This document shows, piece by piece, positions 8,391 to 17,075 of a stretch of DNA of 64,000 nucleotides. Position numbers and translations under genes: made by a program. Source of the stretch: Leptolinea sp. UBA5203 (GTDB lineage Bacteria > Chloroflexota > Anaerolineae > Anaerolineales > Anaerolineaceae); contig DHVR01000061.1 of the NCBI GenBank assembly GCA_002412765.1, positions 325,145-389,144 on the forward strand. The letters are read 5' to 3'. The notes under the pieces were generated by a model that saw only the letters and a program-made list of their open reading frames with translations, was not told the origin of the DNA and made no database searches. The stretch's first letter is position 1, and each line of letters starts with the position of its first letter.

Positions 8391-8846
8391 TCAATTCTTC
8401 TTGAAAAACCAGGGATCAGAATCTCGAACCCACTCAAATAGTTCCGACTTGTCAAACCATAAGGCAATTTCTTGTTCTGCAGATTCGGGTGAATCAGAGG
8501 CGTGGGTAAGATTCTTACTGGTAATCAAGGCAAAATCGTGCCGTATGGTTCCTGGTTCAGCCTCCATAGGATTTGTTTTTCCCATGGTTTGGCGTACGGC
8601 CTGAATTGCTTCCGGCCCCATAACCACCAGCGCCATTAAAGGGGAGGATGAAATATATTCGACTAATCCATTATAAAAGGGTTTGCCCACATGTGCTGCG
8701 TAGTGTTTTTCAGCAAGCACCCTGGGGACAGTTAAATATTTGCCGGCAATTATTTTTAAGCCACGTCTTTCCAGTCTAGCGATAATTTCCCCTACCAGAC
8801 CTCGCTGTACAGCGTCCGGCTTAATTAATACCAATGTTTTTTCCAC
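8391..8846 (-). CDS. ndk: Nucleoside diphosphate kinase
   Basis: This enzyme transfers the gamma phosphate from ATP to other nucleoside diphosphates through a phosphohistidine. The 151-residue sequence is complete: it starts TLVLIKPDAVQRGLVGEI, continues with HVGKPFYNGLVEYISSSP, VVMGPEAI and the RxTMGxTNPxxAEPGTIRxDF block, and has the active-site His in NLTHASDS. The usual HGSDS is HASDS here, a tolerated variant. It starts at a GTG (8844-8846) behind AAGGAG. It lies 22 nt downstream of the TPR gene and probably shares its transcript. Confidence 0.96.
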   Translation of the reverse strand: MEKTLVLIKPDAVQRGLVGEIIARLERRGLKIIAGKYLTVPRVLAEKHYAAHVGKPFYNGLVEYISSSPLMALVVMGPEAIQAVRQTMGKTNPMEAEPGTIRHDFALITSKNLTHASDSPESAEQEIALWFDKSELFEWVRDSDPWFFKKN

Positions 8847-8868
8847 AAAATACTCCTTTATTTATCTA

Positions 8869-11800
8869 TTATTTTTGGAGGAGATTTTCTGCCTCCTGGT
8901 ACATATCTAGTGATTTTTGTATTTCATTATTTCGAATATAGGCATCTCCAAGGCGAATGTAAATCCCTGGATCTAAGGGATGATCATAGATGACCTTTGT
9001 TAATTCTTCGATCACTTCATTCAATTGATCTTCCTCTTCAATCATGTGATCTACAATTTCAAAAGCTCGTTCGTATTGCTGATTATTAAATAGCTCTCGA
9101 ATTTGATCCATTCGATCAAGGGCGGACGACTCGCTTTCATTACTGAAGCCACTGTCTCTTGGTGAAGATACAACAGAGGATTCTTCAGGTTGATCTTCCT
9201 GGAATAGCCCTTTAAGTAAATCATCGGGTACATCAAAGGGTAATGGATGGTCAAATTCCGAAGAGGTTTCAACCTCGATTTCATCGGATTGGGAGGGGAT
9301 ATCTTCCATGAATTGCAGAGGGGTATCTCCTACAATAGATTCGGGAAAGAGGGGTTGGTATTCATCGACAGCAAGGGGTTCATTCCCTAGAGCCGACGCA
9401 AACTGATCCGGCAATTCGGTTTCCTCTTGCTCACCTTCTTCCTGTAGTTTCTGGTCAGTAAAATCCTCTACCGATAGCTCGTCCTGTTTGTTTTCTTCCT
9501 TTTCCTCAGAATGGGTGGATAACCATTCCGGTACATCATTATCTTCTTCTTCGTTTTCAAATTTTCCGGTTGAATTATCAAAATGGTTTTTACTATCTGG
9601 TGATAATGCATAAATGGAGGTCTGTTCTTCCAGCTCCTTCAACCAGCCAGGAATTTCGTCTGGTGTCTTTGGAGGCAAACTGTCCGTTGATTTTGACTCG
9701 ATGTCAGAGACCTGAGAAGGATAATCAGGCAATTCTTGATCGGGATGCATGGGTGAAGCAATTTCATCATCCTTGCCATTATCAAATTCATCCACCCAAG
9801 CAGTTTCCTTGTTGGGTTCATCAAGAATGCTGGTCTGTTGATTCTCGGAATGAGGGAATTCTTGTTCAAGACTACTGATGGTAAGCGGGGAACCTTCCTC
9901 GTCATCCAAAGCTTCAGAAAACATGGATTCAGAAATGGAATCGTTCCCCTCACGATCAATAACCGGAAAATCGGTACCGGATTGACCTGAATCCTGTAAA
10001 ATCCAGGCGGGTGGAGCATCGGGACGTTCAGATTGTTCAGATAACAAGGAATCTTCTGCCGCGCCTTGTTTTGCTGCCAGAGATTCCAACCAGGAAAAAG
10101 CATCATCCTCTTCAGAAAGCACATTTGTCCCTTGAGAGGTAGTTTCCTCTGGTTCATCTCGATCGCTGAACATGGTAAAACTCGATGAATCGGATAACGA
10201 GGCTTCGTTCAATGCCTGTTCAAAATCTTCATCCGCTTCATCACTTTCCTCTTCGATTTCTTGATCAATCTTATTGATTGATTGGATGGATGCAGGAATG
10301 CGATTGCTTTGATCTAAATCTTTCAGCCAATCCGGAATATCGGCTTCTTGTTGAGCATTAGCAACATCAGGATCTTCATCATGGTCAGCATCAAAACCAG
10401 CGGGTTCCGCAGCCAGGTTTGCTGTCATTGAGAACATCCGTGTCTTGCCAGGTTGTTGCGATGTATGATCCAAATCTTCAAGAAACATTGATGTAAATTG
10501 ATCGTCCTCGTCAGTAACAGATGCTGGCTTTTCTATTGTATTTTCTGAGGCGTTGACATTAATACCACCGTCATCAGTAAATAGAGAGTCAATTTCATTC
10601 TGCAAATCAAGTTCAATATCGGATTGTTTGGTTTCCTTATCCAATTCTTTCAGCCAGTCAGGTAATTCTTCTGAATCTGACTGGTCCTGAGGTTCAGAAA
10701 AAAACTTTTCGGTGGAGAGTGGTACAACTTCAGGAATCGCGCTGGAACTACTGCGTATAGCATTATTTGTTTCTGATGAAACGCCTGTTGTCATGGATTG
10801 TAGAAACTCCGGTATCGAAATAGGGGCAATTTCAGCCTTTTTAACAGTCTCGGGCATGGACGTTTCAGCAGCATCACTTAAATTTTGCAGAAAATCTTCA
10901 TCATCCTGCTCGATGGATTGTGGCTCTTCAAGTGATTCTATTCCCTTTTCATCAAACCATGGAGAGTCAGGTTGGGAATCCGTTTTTAATTCCTGTGGCT
11001 CGAAAAATGTAATCGCTTGAAAATCAAGATCATCGGAGGAATCATCAATAGAAAGAGCGGATTCGGTGGATTTATGTAAAGCCAAATCCATAGAAACCGT
11101 ATCTTTATCCAACTCATCCAAGACAATGGTATTTTCATCCACTTTAGCAGTGGTAGGGGTGTTTTCGTTGACAAATGCCGCGTATGGATCCAGCATTCGA
11201 ATTCTTTCAAAATATGGTTCAGCCTGGTCATTTTGCTTGGTGAGGATATGCATTTCAGCCATGAGCTGGTTAGCCTCATAAGCATATGGTAGGGACTGCA
11301 ATATTTTCTGGCAGAGTCGAAAAGCTTCATTAATCTGGTTAGTGCGTAAATAACTTTTCGCCAGGAGAAGTTCAATATCTGACCTTTGTTTGTCTTCTTG
11401 AAGCGCCGCAATGCCTTCCGCAATTGCCTGAGGGTACGCTTCCCCACGTACATACATACGAACCAGAGCACCCCGGGTGAGAAGGATTTTTTGGGGTACA
11501 ACTCCATCCCGCCTTCCATACAACCGCTTAAGTTCTTCTTGAACAGCATTATTCGAGGGTTGAATTTCAAATGCTCGTTCCATGTGCCAAATAGATTGGT
11601 CAAGATTGTCGGAGTCTTCCCTAATAATACTTAATCCAATCTGTGAGATAAAATCATCCGGAAATACCGATAACACGCGCTGTAATACATCACCGGCTTC
11701 TTGAAAATGCTGCATTTCCAGATAGGATTTCCCTAATAAGCGATAGGTATCCACGTGTTTGGGGAAAAGTTTGAGAATATGTTTACAGTGGGCGACTGCC

Positions 11801-11871
11801 TCTTCTGTTTGTCCCCTGTCAACGAGATTTTCAATTTTTTGTTGATAAGAACGAAGCGAAATACTGGCCAT
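8869..11871 (-). CDS. TPR protein with long acidic linker and repeated WLxxL motifs
   Basis: A 1000-residue protein in three parts. Residues 1-235 are TPR-like helical repeats (for example AVAHCKHILKLFPKHVDTYRLLGKSYLE and NEAFRLCQKILQSLPYAYEANQL). Residues about 240-915 are low-complexity and very acidic. The last 75 residues form another TPR unit (LDPGIYIRLGDAYIRNNEIQKSLDMY). In the acidic part a short motif recurs: LPDWLKEL (403-410), IPDWLKDL (512-519), FSWLESL (592-598), IPGWLKEL (740-747) and VPEWLS (780-785). This looks like a string of identical docking peptides, so a scaffold role is inferred. The ATG at 11871 follows GGGAGG; a frame extending to 11964 is less likely. No signal peptide is seen. 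It sits between rpoD and ndk. Confidence 0.85.
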   Translation of the reverse strand: MASISLRSYQQKIENLVDRGQTEEAVAHCKHILKLFPKHVDTYRLLGKSYLEMQHFQEAGDVLQRVLSVFPDDFISQIGLSIIREDSDNLDQSIWHMERAFEIQPSNNAVQEELKRLYGRRDGVVPQKILLTRGALVRMYVRGEAYPQAIAEGIAALQEDKQRSDIELLLAKSYLRTNQINEAFRLCQKILQSLPYAYEANQLMAEMHILTKQNDQAEPYFERIRMLDPYAAFVNENTPTTAKVDENTIVLDELDKDTVSMDLALHKSTESALSIDDSSDDLDFQAITFFEPQELKTDSQPDSPWFDEKGIESLEEPQSIEQDDEDFLQNLSDAAETSMPETVKKAEIAPISIPEFLQSMTTGVSSETNNAIRSSSSAIPEVVPLSTEKFFSEPQDQSDSEELPDWLKELDKETKQSDIELDLQNEIDSLFTDDGGINVNASENTIEKPASVTDEDDQFTSMFLEDLDHTSQQPGKTRMFSMTANLAAEPAGFDADHDEDPDVANAQQEADIPDWLKDLDQSNRIPASIQSINKIDQEIEEESDEADEDFEQALNEASLSDSSSFTMFSDRDEPEETTSQGTNVLSEEDDAFSWLESLAAKQGAAEDSLLSEQSERPDAPPAWILQDSGQSGTDFPVIDREGNDSISESMFSEALDDEEGSPLTISSLEQEFPHSENQQTSILDEPNKETAWVDEFDNGKDDEIASPMHPDQELPDYPSQVSDIESKSTDSLPPKTPDEIPGWLKELEEQTSIYALSPDSKNHFDNSTGKFENEEEDNDVPEWLSTHSEEKEENKQDELSVEDFTDQKLQEEGEQEETELPDQFASALGNEPLAVDEYQPLFPESIVGDTPLQFMEDIPSQSDEIEVETSSEFDHPLPFDVPDDLLKGLFQEDQPEESSVVSSPRDSGFSNESESSALDRMDQIRELFNNQQYERAFEIVDHMIEEEDQLNEVIEELTKVIYDHPLDPGIYIRLGDAYIRNNEIQKSLDMYQEAENLLQK

Positions 11872-11951
11872 CGGAAACCTCCCCGGGAAATTCATGCAGG
11901 CGGAATTATTATACAGTTTGTAGAGTATATAGACAAGTATTTCATTAAATG

Positions 11952-11980
11952 AAAAAAGCGGCAATCAATTTGCCGCTTTC
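11952..11980 (-). terminator. Intrinsic terminator of rpoD
   Basis: On the minus strand AAAGCGGCAA pairs with TTGCCGCTTT around a 5-nt loop and is followed by a T-run. It begins 8 nt after the rpoD stop codon, separating rpoD from the TPR-ndk unit. Confidence 0.85.
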
Positions 11981-11987
11981 AACTCTG

Positions 11988-13208
11988 TTAATCACCTAGA
12001 TAATCACGCAATTTTCGTCGTATATTGGGATGACGCAGGCGGCTTAATGCCTGAGCTTCAATTTGGCGCACTCTTTCACGTGTAACACCCATTTTTCTAC
12101 CTACTTCTTCGAGCGTGTAAGATTGCCCATCCAGAAGCCCATATCTTAATTGAAGAATGCGGACTTCACGAGGAGGCAGATCATTTAAGATGATCTCAAG
12201 ATGTTCTTTTAATAAATTATAAGTCGCAGTATCATCGGGTGGTGGTGCTTCATCGTCTTCGATGAAATCACCTAATACCGAGTCTTCCTCGTCATCTGTT
12301 GGTGTTTCCAGAGAGAGAGGACGGCGGGCTACTTGAATCATATTTTCTACTTTCTTTGGCGTCACTTCCAAAGAAACAGCTAATTCTTCAACCGATGGTT
12401 CTCTACCCAGACGTTGAGTGATCTGATGTTGGACACGAAGTAATTTGTTGATTTGGTCGCCCATGTGAACAGGTACACGAATGGTTCGGCCCTGGTCTGC
12501 AATGGCACGGGTGACGGCCTGACGAATCCACCAGGTGGCATAGGTACTAAACTTATGACCTCGACGGTAATCGAACTTTTTTGTGGCTCTAATCAGACCA
12601 ATGTTTCCTTCCTGAATTAAATCAAGAAATGGAACGCCGCGCCCCATGTATTTTTTTGCAACGCTAATGACGAGTCTTGAGTTGGCTGTGATCAGATGTT
12701 CACGGGCAGTCCAGCCATCTTCGATTAACTTACGCAATTCCAAACGACGGGGGGAGGTAACTTGCCCTTTGGCTAATTCTTCGCGAGCCATTTTGCCCCG
12801 TTCAATCCGTTGGGCTAATTCGACTTCTTCTTCTGCCGTTAAAAGCGGAACACGACTGACTTCTTTTAAATACAATCCGATGGTGTCATCGGTATCAATA
12901 TGAGCCAGGTCGTCCATCAGTAAAGACTGAACAGGTTCGTCCGCTTCTTCTTCAGGCTCATCCTCAATTTCTTCATCACTGGGTTCTTCAGGAACTGAAT
13001 CTTCAATGTAGGTGATGCCAGCACTCATCAGGGCCGAAAAGGCTTCCTCTAACTGTTCTACATCTTGTTCAGCTTCAGGGAAAAAATGCAAAATATCGTC
13101 AATCGTAACGTAGGATTTTAATCTTCCCAGTTCGATAAGACGAGCAGTAGCCGAATATTGTTCTTCGTCATCATCTTCAACTTCAACTTTATAAATGTCG
13201 TTATCCAT
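11988..13208 (-). CDS. rpoD: RNA polymerase primary sigma factor (sigma-70/SigA type)
   Basis: A 406-residue group 1 sigma factor. The acidic N-terminal region resembles a short region 1.1. Region 1.2 begins TIGLYLKEVSRVPLLTAEEE. Region 2 holds the core-binding and -10-reading segment (DLIQEGNIGLIRATKKFDYRRG, FSTYATWWIRQAVTRAI). Region 3 follows, and region 4 ends with the -35-reading helix-turn-helix (LEEVGRKMGVTRERVRQIEAQAL). An acidic loop EDDEAPPPDD separates regions 3 and 4. Length and complete regions favour the housekeeping factor over an alternative sigma. Two good promoters lie upstream, giving leaders of about 175-270 nt, and a strong terminator follows. Gene context: TPR-ndk downstream, divergent hppA upstream. 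Confidence 0.95.
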   Translation of the reverse strand: MDNDIYKVEVEDDDEEQYSATARLIELGRLKSYVTIDDILHFFPEAEQDVEQLEEAFSALMSAGITYIEDSVPEEPSDEEIEDEPEEEADEPVQSLLMDDLAHIDTDDTIGLYLKEVSRVPLLTAEEEVELAQRIERGKMAREELAKGQVTSPRRLELRKLIEDGWTAREHLITANSRLVISVAKKYMGRGVPFLDLIQEGNIGLIRATKKFDYRRGHKFSTYATWWIRQAVTRAIADQGRTIRVPVHMGDQINKLLRVQHQITQRLGREPSVEELAVSLEVTPKKVENMIQVARRPLSLETPTDDEEDSVLGDFIEDDEAPPPDDTATYNLLKEHLEIILNDLPPREVRILQLRYGLLDGQSYTLEEVGRKMGVTRERVRQIEAQALSRLRHPNIRRKLRDYLGD

Positions 13209-13391
13209 AGACGCGTTTAACTCTACCTTCTATCATTATGAAGATTTCAACCAATATTTTTATTTGTATCCATGTAAACAAGAAAATAATGCCGGATGGA
13301 AAAAGCTTATTATTCAGCATACACGTTTTTAAAACAAAATTCAATACCTGAATGCTAACGCACAATTCTCATATTGACTGGTTGAGTACTA

Positions 13392-13420
13392 ATTATGGCA
13401 ATTTAAAAAACGAGTGTCAA
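13392..13420 (-). promoter_or_regulatory. Proximal rpoD promoter
   Basis: Read on the minus strand, TTGACA (13420-13415), a 17-nt spacer and CATAAT (13397-13392). Transcription would begin near 13385, about 175 nt upstream of the rpoD start. Confidence 0.65.
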
Positions 13421-13483
13421 CTTAAAACTGCTGTGAAAAATACAAAGAAATATATTAACAATTTGATTTAAAACCCGTATAAC

Positions 13484-13512
13484 ACTATACAGAATAGTTG
13501 GCCTTAAGTCAA
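13484..13512 (-). promoter_or_regulatory. Distal rpoD promoter
   Basis: Read on the minus strand, TTGACT (13512-13507), a 17-nt spacer and TATAGT (13489-13484). This gives a leader of roughly 270 nt for rpoD. Confidence 0.65.
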
Positions 13513-13580
13513 CTTATGCGATAAAATTCTAATGTAAAATTAATATTTGTCTATCCAAAAAAAAAGTCGTTTACGAATGG

Positions 13581-13608
13581 TTGACAGGGGGTAAAGTTCA
13601 TGTACAAT
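13581..13608 (+). promoter_or_regulatory. hppA promoter
   Basis: TTGACA (13581-13586), a 16-nt spacer and TACAAT (13603-13608), about 95 nt upstream of the hppA start; TATAAT at 13611-13616 could serve as an alternative -10. The ribosome site CCGGAGGA lies just before the ATG at 13702. Confidence 0.65.
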
Positions 13609-13701
13609 ACTATAATGCGCAAAATTTTTTGTTATATTTATTTCCATAATCCCCTAATCATCCTCTATCCCTAGAGGAAAAATTTTATATCCGGAGGAAC
13701 C

Positions 13702-15987
13702 ATGAATCTTTTAGGTCTTGCCCGTCACGGCTTGAACAATTTTGAACAAATTGCTGTGATTTGTGTTGTGGCAATTGCAATCATCAGTCTCCTTTATGCT
13801 TGGTTTTTAAAGAACCTCGTGATGAAGAAAGACAAGGGTGATCCAAAAATGATAGAAGTTTGGGATGCCATCCGCGTCGGGGCCAACAGCTATCTAAGTC
13901 AACAGTTGAAAACAATTCTTCCTGCCATTGCCCTTTTGGGTGTGGCCCTATATTTCAGTGTTTCAGTTGTTCCCCCTTCAGCAGAAGCACTTGTTGAATT
14001 TCCAAACAATACCACAACCATTATTGCCATTGGTAGAACTATTGCCTTTATCATGGGCGCAAGTTTCTCCTTGATTGTTGGCCAATTGGGTATGCGGATG
14101 GCAATTCAGGCTAGTGTTAGAGCTGCCTCTGCTGCCAAACGTGGTTTCAATGAAGCTTTATCCATTGCTTACTACTCCGGAACCGTTACTGGTATGTTGA
14201 CTGACGGTTTAGGATTGATGGGTGGTACGATTATTTTCATTATCTTTGGGACAGCATCTCCAGATGCCTTATTAGGCTTTGGTTTTGGTGGCACTTTATT
14301 GGCCTTATTTATGCGCGTAGGTGGCGGTATTTATACCAAGGCTGCAGATGTAGGCGCTGATCTGGTTGGCAAAGTTGAAAAAGATATTCCAGAAGATGAT
14401 CCACGGAATGCCGCTGTTATTGCCGATCTTGTTGGCGATAATGTAGGCGACTGTGCAGGTATGGCTGCTGACATCTTTGAAAGTTATGAAGTCACCATCG
14501 TTTCTGCTTTGATTTTGGGTCTTTCACTGTCAAGCTTAACTGGCGAACTCAAATGGATCGTATACCCATTGATCATTCGCGGTTTGGGTGTGATCAGCTC
14601 TATCATGGGTACGTTTACCGTGCCGATTTGGGAAAAATTCCCGATCAAATTCCTCCGCGCTCATGATGCGGAAGAATCCATGTTCCGCTCTTATGAAGTT
14701 TCCAGTATTAACACCGTGGTATTTTCTTTTATCCTGGCAATTTTCTATGCCCATGATTGGAAATTGGCTATGTTGACCTCCATTGGTGTCGGTTTGGCGG
14801 TCGCTTTCAATCCTCTCACCTCCTACTTTACCGCAACCAAGAAACCGCCAGTACAAGAAATTGTAAAATCAACCAAAACTGGCCCTGCAACCACCATTCT
14901 GTCGGGTCTCTCCTTGGGAATGGAGTCCAGTGTTTGGGCATTGCTCGTCATTGCCGTCTCCTTTATCTTTGCTTTACTGCTTTACGGCGGTTCAGATCCG
15001 GTGTATGTTCTCTATGGTGTCGCTATGATTGGTATTGGTATGCTTAGCCATACTGGTAACAACGTTGCCATGGATAGCTATGGCCCTATCTCTGATAATG
15101 CCAATGGTATTGCCGAAATGGCCTGGCATGATACAACCGATGAGAAAGAATTGGCCGCACGTCAAATTATGGCTGATCTGGATGCCGTTGGGAATACCAC
15201 CAAAGCCATTACAAAGGGTGTTGCCATCGCTTCCGCCGTTATTGCGGCAGTTAGCCTTTTTGCTTCCTATATGGTGGATATTAACAGAGTCCTTGCTCAA
15301 TTGGGCAAGCCAGCCTTAATGTCCATTAATATTGCTGACACAAAAGTATTTGTTGGTTTACTGCTGGGTGGTGCTTTACCTTGGCTCTTCAGTTCATTGT
15401 CCATTCGTGCAGTCACCCGTGCTGCCGGACAGATTGTAGAAGAAGTACGACGCCAATTCCGGATTCCTGGAATTATGGAAGGGACCGTCAAGCCAGATTA
15501 CGCACAAGCCGTTGGAATCTCAACCCGCTCTGCCCAGAAAGAATTGATTCCTCTGGCTGTCATCTCCATTGTCACGCCATTAATCGTTGGCATGGTTTTG
15601 CAGGTTGAAGCTTTAGGCGGTTTCTTGGCTGGTGTCATCCTCAGTGGTCAATTACTGGCTGTCTTTATGTCAAACAGTGGTGGTGCCTGGGATAATGCCA
15701 AGAAAGCCATTGAAGACGAACCTCGTGACGTGATTGCCAATACCGGAAAAGGCTCTGAACGTCATAAAGCAGGTGTTGTTGGCGATACTGTTGGCGATCC
15801 GCTTAAAGATACTGCCGGTCCTGCTTTGAATCCTATGATTAAAGTAGTCAACTTAGTAAGTTTAATTGCCGCTCCGATCATCGTTCGTTACCCGTTGGAG
15901 AATGTCACCAGCTATGTAGTGGTTGCTGCGTTAATGGCAGCGCTCATTTGGGCTGTCACAAGAAGTAAGAAGACTGCTGATATTTAG
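13702..15987 (+). CDS. hppA: Membrane H+-translocating pyrophosphatase, K+-independent type
   Basis: A 761-residue integral membrane pump that couples pyrophosphate hydrolysis to ion export and scavenges PPi from biosynthesis. About 16 hydrophobic segments are visible. The pyrophosphate site is intact: DVGADLVGKVE at 216-226, then IPEDDPRN and DLVGDNVGDCAGMAADIFESYE, a second acidic cluster with SDNANGIAEM, and near the C-terminus SNSGGAWDNAKK and GDTVGDPLKDTAGPALNP. In the diagnostic GNTTxAxxKG segment (497-506) the residues are Lys501 and Thr504, which in this family mark K+-independent enzymes that pump protons. It is a single-gene transcript with its own promoter and terminator. Confidence 0.96.
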   Translation: MNLLGLARHGLNNFEQIAVICVVAIAIISLLYAWFLKNLVMKKDKGDPKMIEVWDAIRVGANSYLSQQLKTILPAIALLGVALYFSVSVVPPSAEALVEFPNNTTTIIAIGRTIAFIMGASFSLIVGQLGMRMAIQASVRAASAAKRGFNEALSIAYYSGTVTGMLTDGLGLMGGTIIFIIFGTASPDALLGFGFGGTLLALFMRVGGGIYTKAADVGADLVGKVEKDIPEDDPRNAAVIADLVGDNVGDCAGMAADIFESYEVTIVSALILGLSLSSLTGELKWIVYPLIIRGLGVISSIMGTFTVPIWEKFPIKFLRAHDAEESMFRSYEVSSINTVVFSFILAIFYAHDWKLAMLTSIGVGLAVAFNPLTSYFTATKKPPVQEIVKSTKTGPATTILSGLSLGMESSVWALLVIAVSFIFALLLYGGSDPVYVLYGVAMIGIGMLSHTGNNVAMDSYGPISDNANGIAEMAWHDTTDEKELAARQIMADLDAVGNTTKAITKGVAIASAVIAAVSLFASYMVDINRVLAQLGKPALMSINIADTKVFVGLLLGGALPWLFSSLSIRAVTRAAGQIVEEVRRQFRIPGIMEGTVKPDYAQAVGISTRSAQKELIPLAVISIVTPLIVGMVLQVEALGGFLAGVILSGQLLAVFMSNSGGAWDNAKKAIEDEPRDVIANTGKGSERHKAGVVGDTVGDPLKDTAGPALNPMIKVVNLVSLIAAPIIVRYPLENVTSYVVVAALMAALIWAVTRSKKTADI

Positions 15988-16005
15988 TCTGATTTCCAAT
16001 AATGA

Positions 16006-16035
16006 AAACGAGGTGGAGATTGCTTCACCTCGTTT
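16006..16035 (+). terminator. Intrinsic terminator of hppA
   Basis: AAACGAGGTG pairs perfectly with CACCTCGTTT around a 10-nt loop, starting 19 nt after the hppA stop codon, followed by GTTGTTT. Confidence 0.8.
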
Positions 16036-16137
16036 GTTGTTTAACACAATTAGAAATCATAAAATTAGCACTCGAAAAAAACGTTATTATGGACGTCGTC
16101 GCAATATATTTTGAATAGCATCAAAAAATAAAACCCC

Positions 16138-16169
16138 ATGTAGCGGCAATTCATGAATTACCGCTACAT
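16138..16169. repeat. REP-like interspersed palindrome (full copy)
   Basis: A 32-bp inverted repeat with one mismatch: ATGTAGCGGCAATTCA is followed at once by TGAATTACCGCTACAT. It lies in the convergent space between hppA and degV. The first 16 bases recur exactly at the right edge of the window (63985-64000). On the minus strand it is followed by a GGGGTTTTATTTTTT run, so it may also terminate the degV operon. Confidence 0.75.
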
Positions 16170-16206
16170 AATATACAGCCATTTTAAGTTTAAATCTGGA
16201 AAGAAC

Positions 16207-17046
16207 CTATTTTTTGTAGAAACTGACCCCAATTACACCTGGGCCCGCATGAACCAGAAACGCCGGTGGAAGTTCATAGATGGGTACATCAGACAATTCA
16301 TACTTAGTTTTAAGGATGGAAGCTAATCGTTGGGCGTCCTCAACCGCATCTCCATGCATAAGGCAGAGGCAGGCCTCCTCTGTACCGGGAAAATCTCCTG
16401 CGATTAAGTCCAATAGACGTTCATGGGCTCGCTTCTTGGTCCTTTGGGATTCAACCGTCTGTACTTTGCCTTCTTTGATTGTCAAAATGGGTTTAATTTG
16501 CAGCATACTGCCAACAAGATTTTGAGCGCCGCCGATCCTGCCACCCTTATGGAGGTATTCAAGGGTATCGACAACAAAGTAATTTTGCTCTTTTATGATC
16601 AGATCTTGAATTCCGGTAAGGATTTCTTTGAACTGAAGGCCTTCTTTTGCCCAGCGATGCGCCTGTAAAACCAGAGACGCCAGGCCGCTGCCAATGGTTA
16701 GTGAATCAACTACTTCGATGGTTAACCCCGGGAACTCACCTGCGGCGGTGGTTGCACTTCTTACCGTACCGCTTAAGCCGGCGGAGGGACAAATGATGAT
16801 CACATCCTGATGGTCTTTTTGTGCTTGTGCGAGATAAGGTTGATAAAGAGCCGGCGGTGGCGCTGCCGTCTTAGGCAGGTTGGTTGCCGCTTTTAATTTG
16901 CTTATAAACGTTTGGGCGTCAATCTCCGTATCATCGCGATAGGAGTCCTGGTCAAACATAATAATTTGAGGCAGTAGGATTAGGTCTAACTCCTTTGCAC
17001 GCCCAAGAGGAATTCCGCTTGTTGTGTCACCTAAAATTCGTACCAT
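16207..17046 (-). CDS. DegV family fatty-acid-binding protein (FakB-like)
   Basis: A 279-residue DegV protein, a family whose members bind a fatty acid and present it to the kinase FakA. Family blocks are clear: DTTSGIP at the start, SAGLSGTVRSA in the middle, VVDSLTIGSGLA, the conserved loop LEYLHKGGRIGGA with SMLQIKPILTI, and a GPGVIGVSFY end. The usual PTTSQPS lipid-site loop is replaced by PKTAAPPP, so ligand preference may differ. No full FakA gene is in the window; the DhaL-like protein at 7116 is far away and degenerate. It is the last gene of a minus-strand series with the nitroreductase, P1 peptidase and zinc-ribbon genes. Confidence 0.9.
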   Translation of the reverse strand: MVRILGDTTSGIPLGRAKELDLILLPQIIMFDQDSYRDDTEIDAQTFISKLKAATNLPKTAAPPPALYQPYLAQAQKDHQDVIIICPSAGLSGTVRSATTAAGEFPGLTIEVVDSLTIGSGLASLVLQAHRWAKEGLQFKEILTGIQDLIIKEQNYFVVDTLEYLHKGGRIGGAQNLVGSMLQIKPILTIKEGKVQTVESQRTKKRAHERLLDLIAGDFPGTEEACLCLMHGDAVEDAQRLASILKTKYELSDVPIYELPPAFLVHAGPGVIGVSFYKK

Positions 17047-17075
17047 AGAAAATTCTCCATTATAAGAATAAGTGC

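Larger units (their letters stand above)
13209..13701. other. 493-bp divergent promoter region between rpoD and hppA
   Basis: The longest gene-free stretch in the window. It is AT-rich and holds three good sigma-70 promoters: two tandem ones reading towards rpoD and one reading towards hppA, listed separately. I found no open reading frame, tRNA, or recognisable riboswitch fold in it. Confidence 0.8.

Noticed and set aside
13209..13701. Riboswitch in the rpoD leader
   Set aside because: The leaders are long, but I found no conserved aptamer pattern or terminator-antiterminator pair; AT-rich sequence alone is no support.
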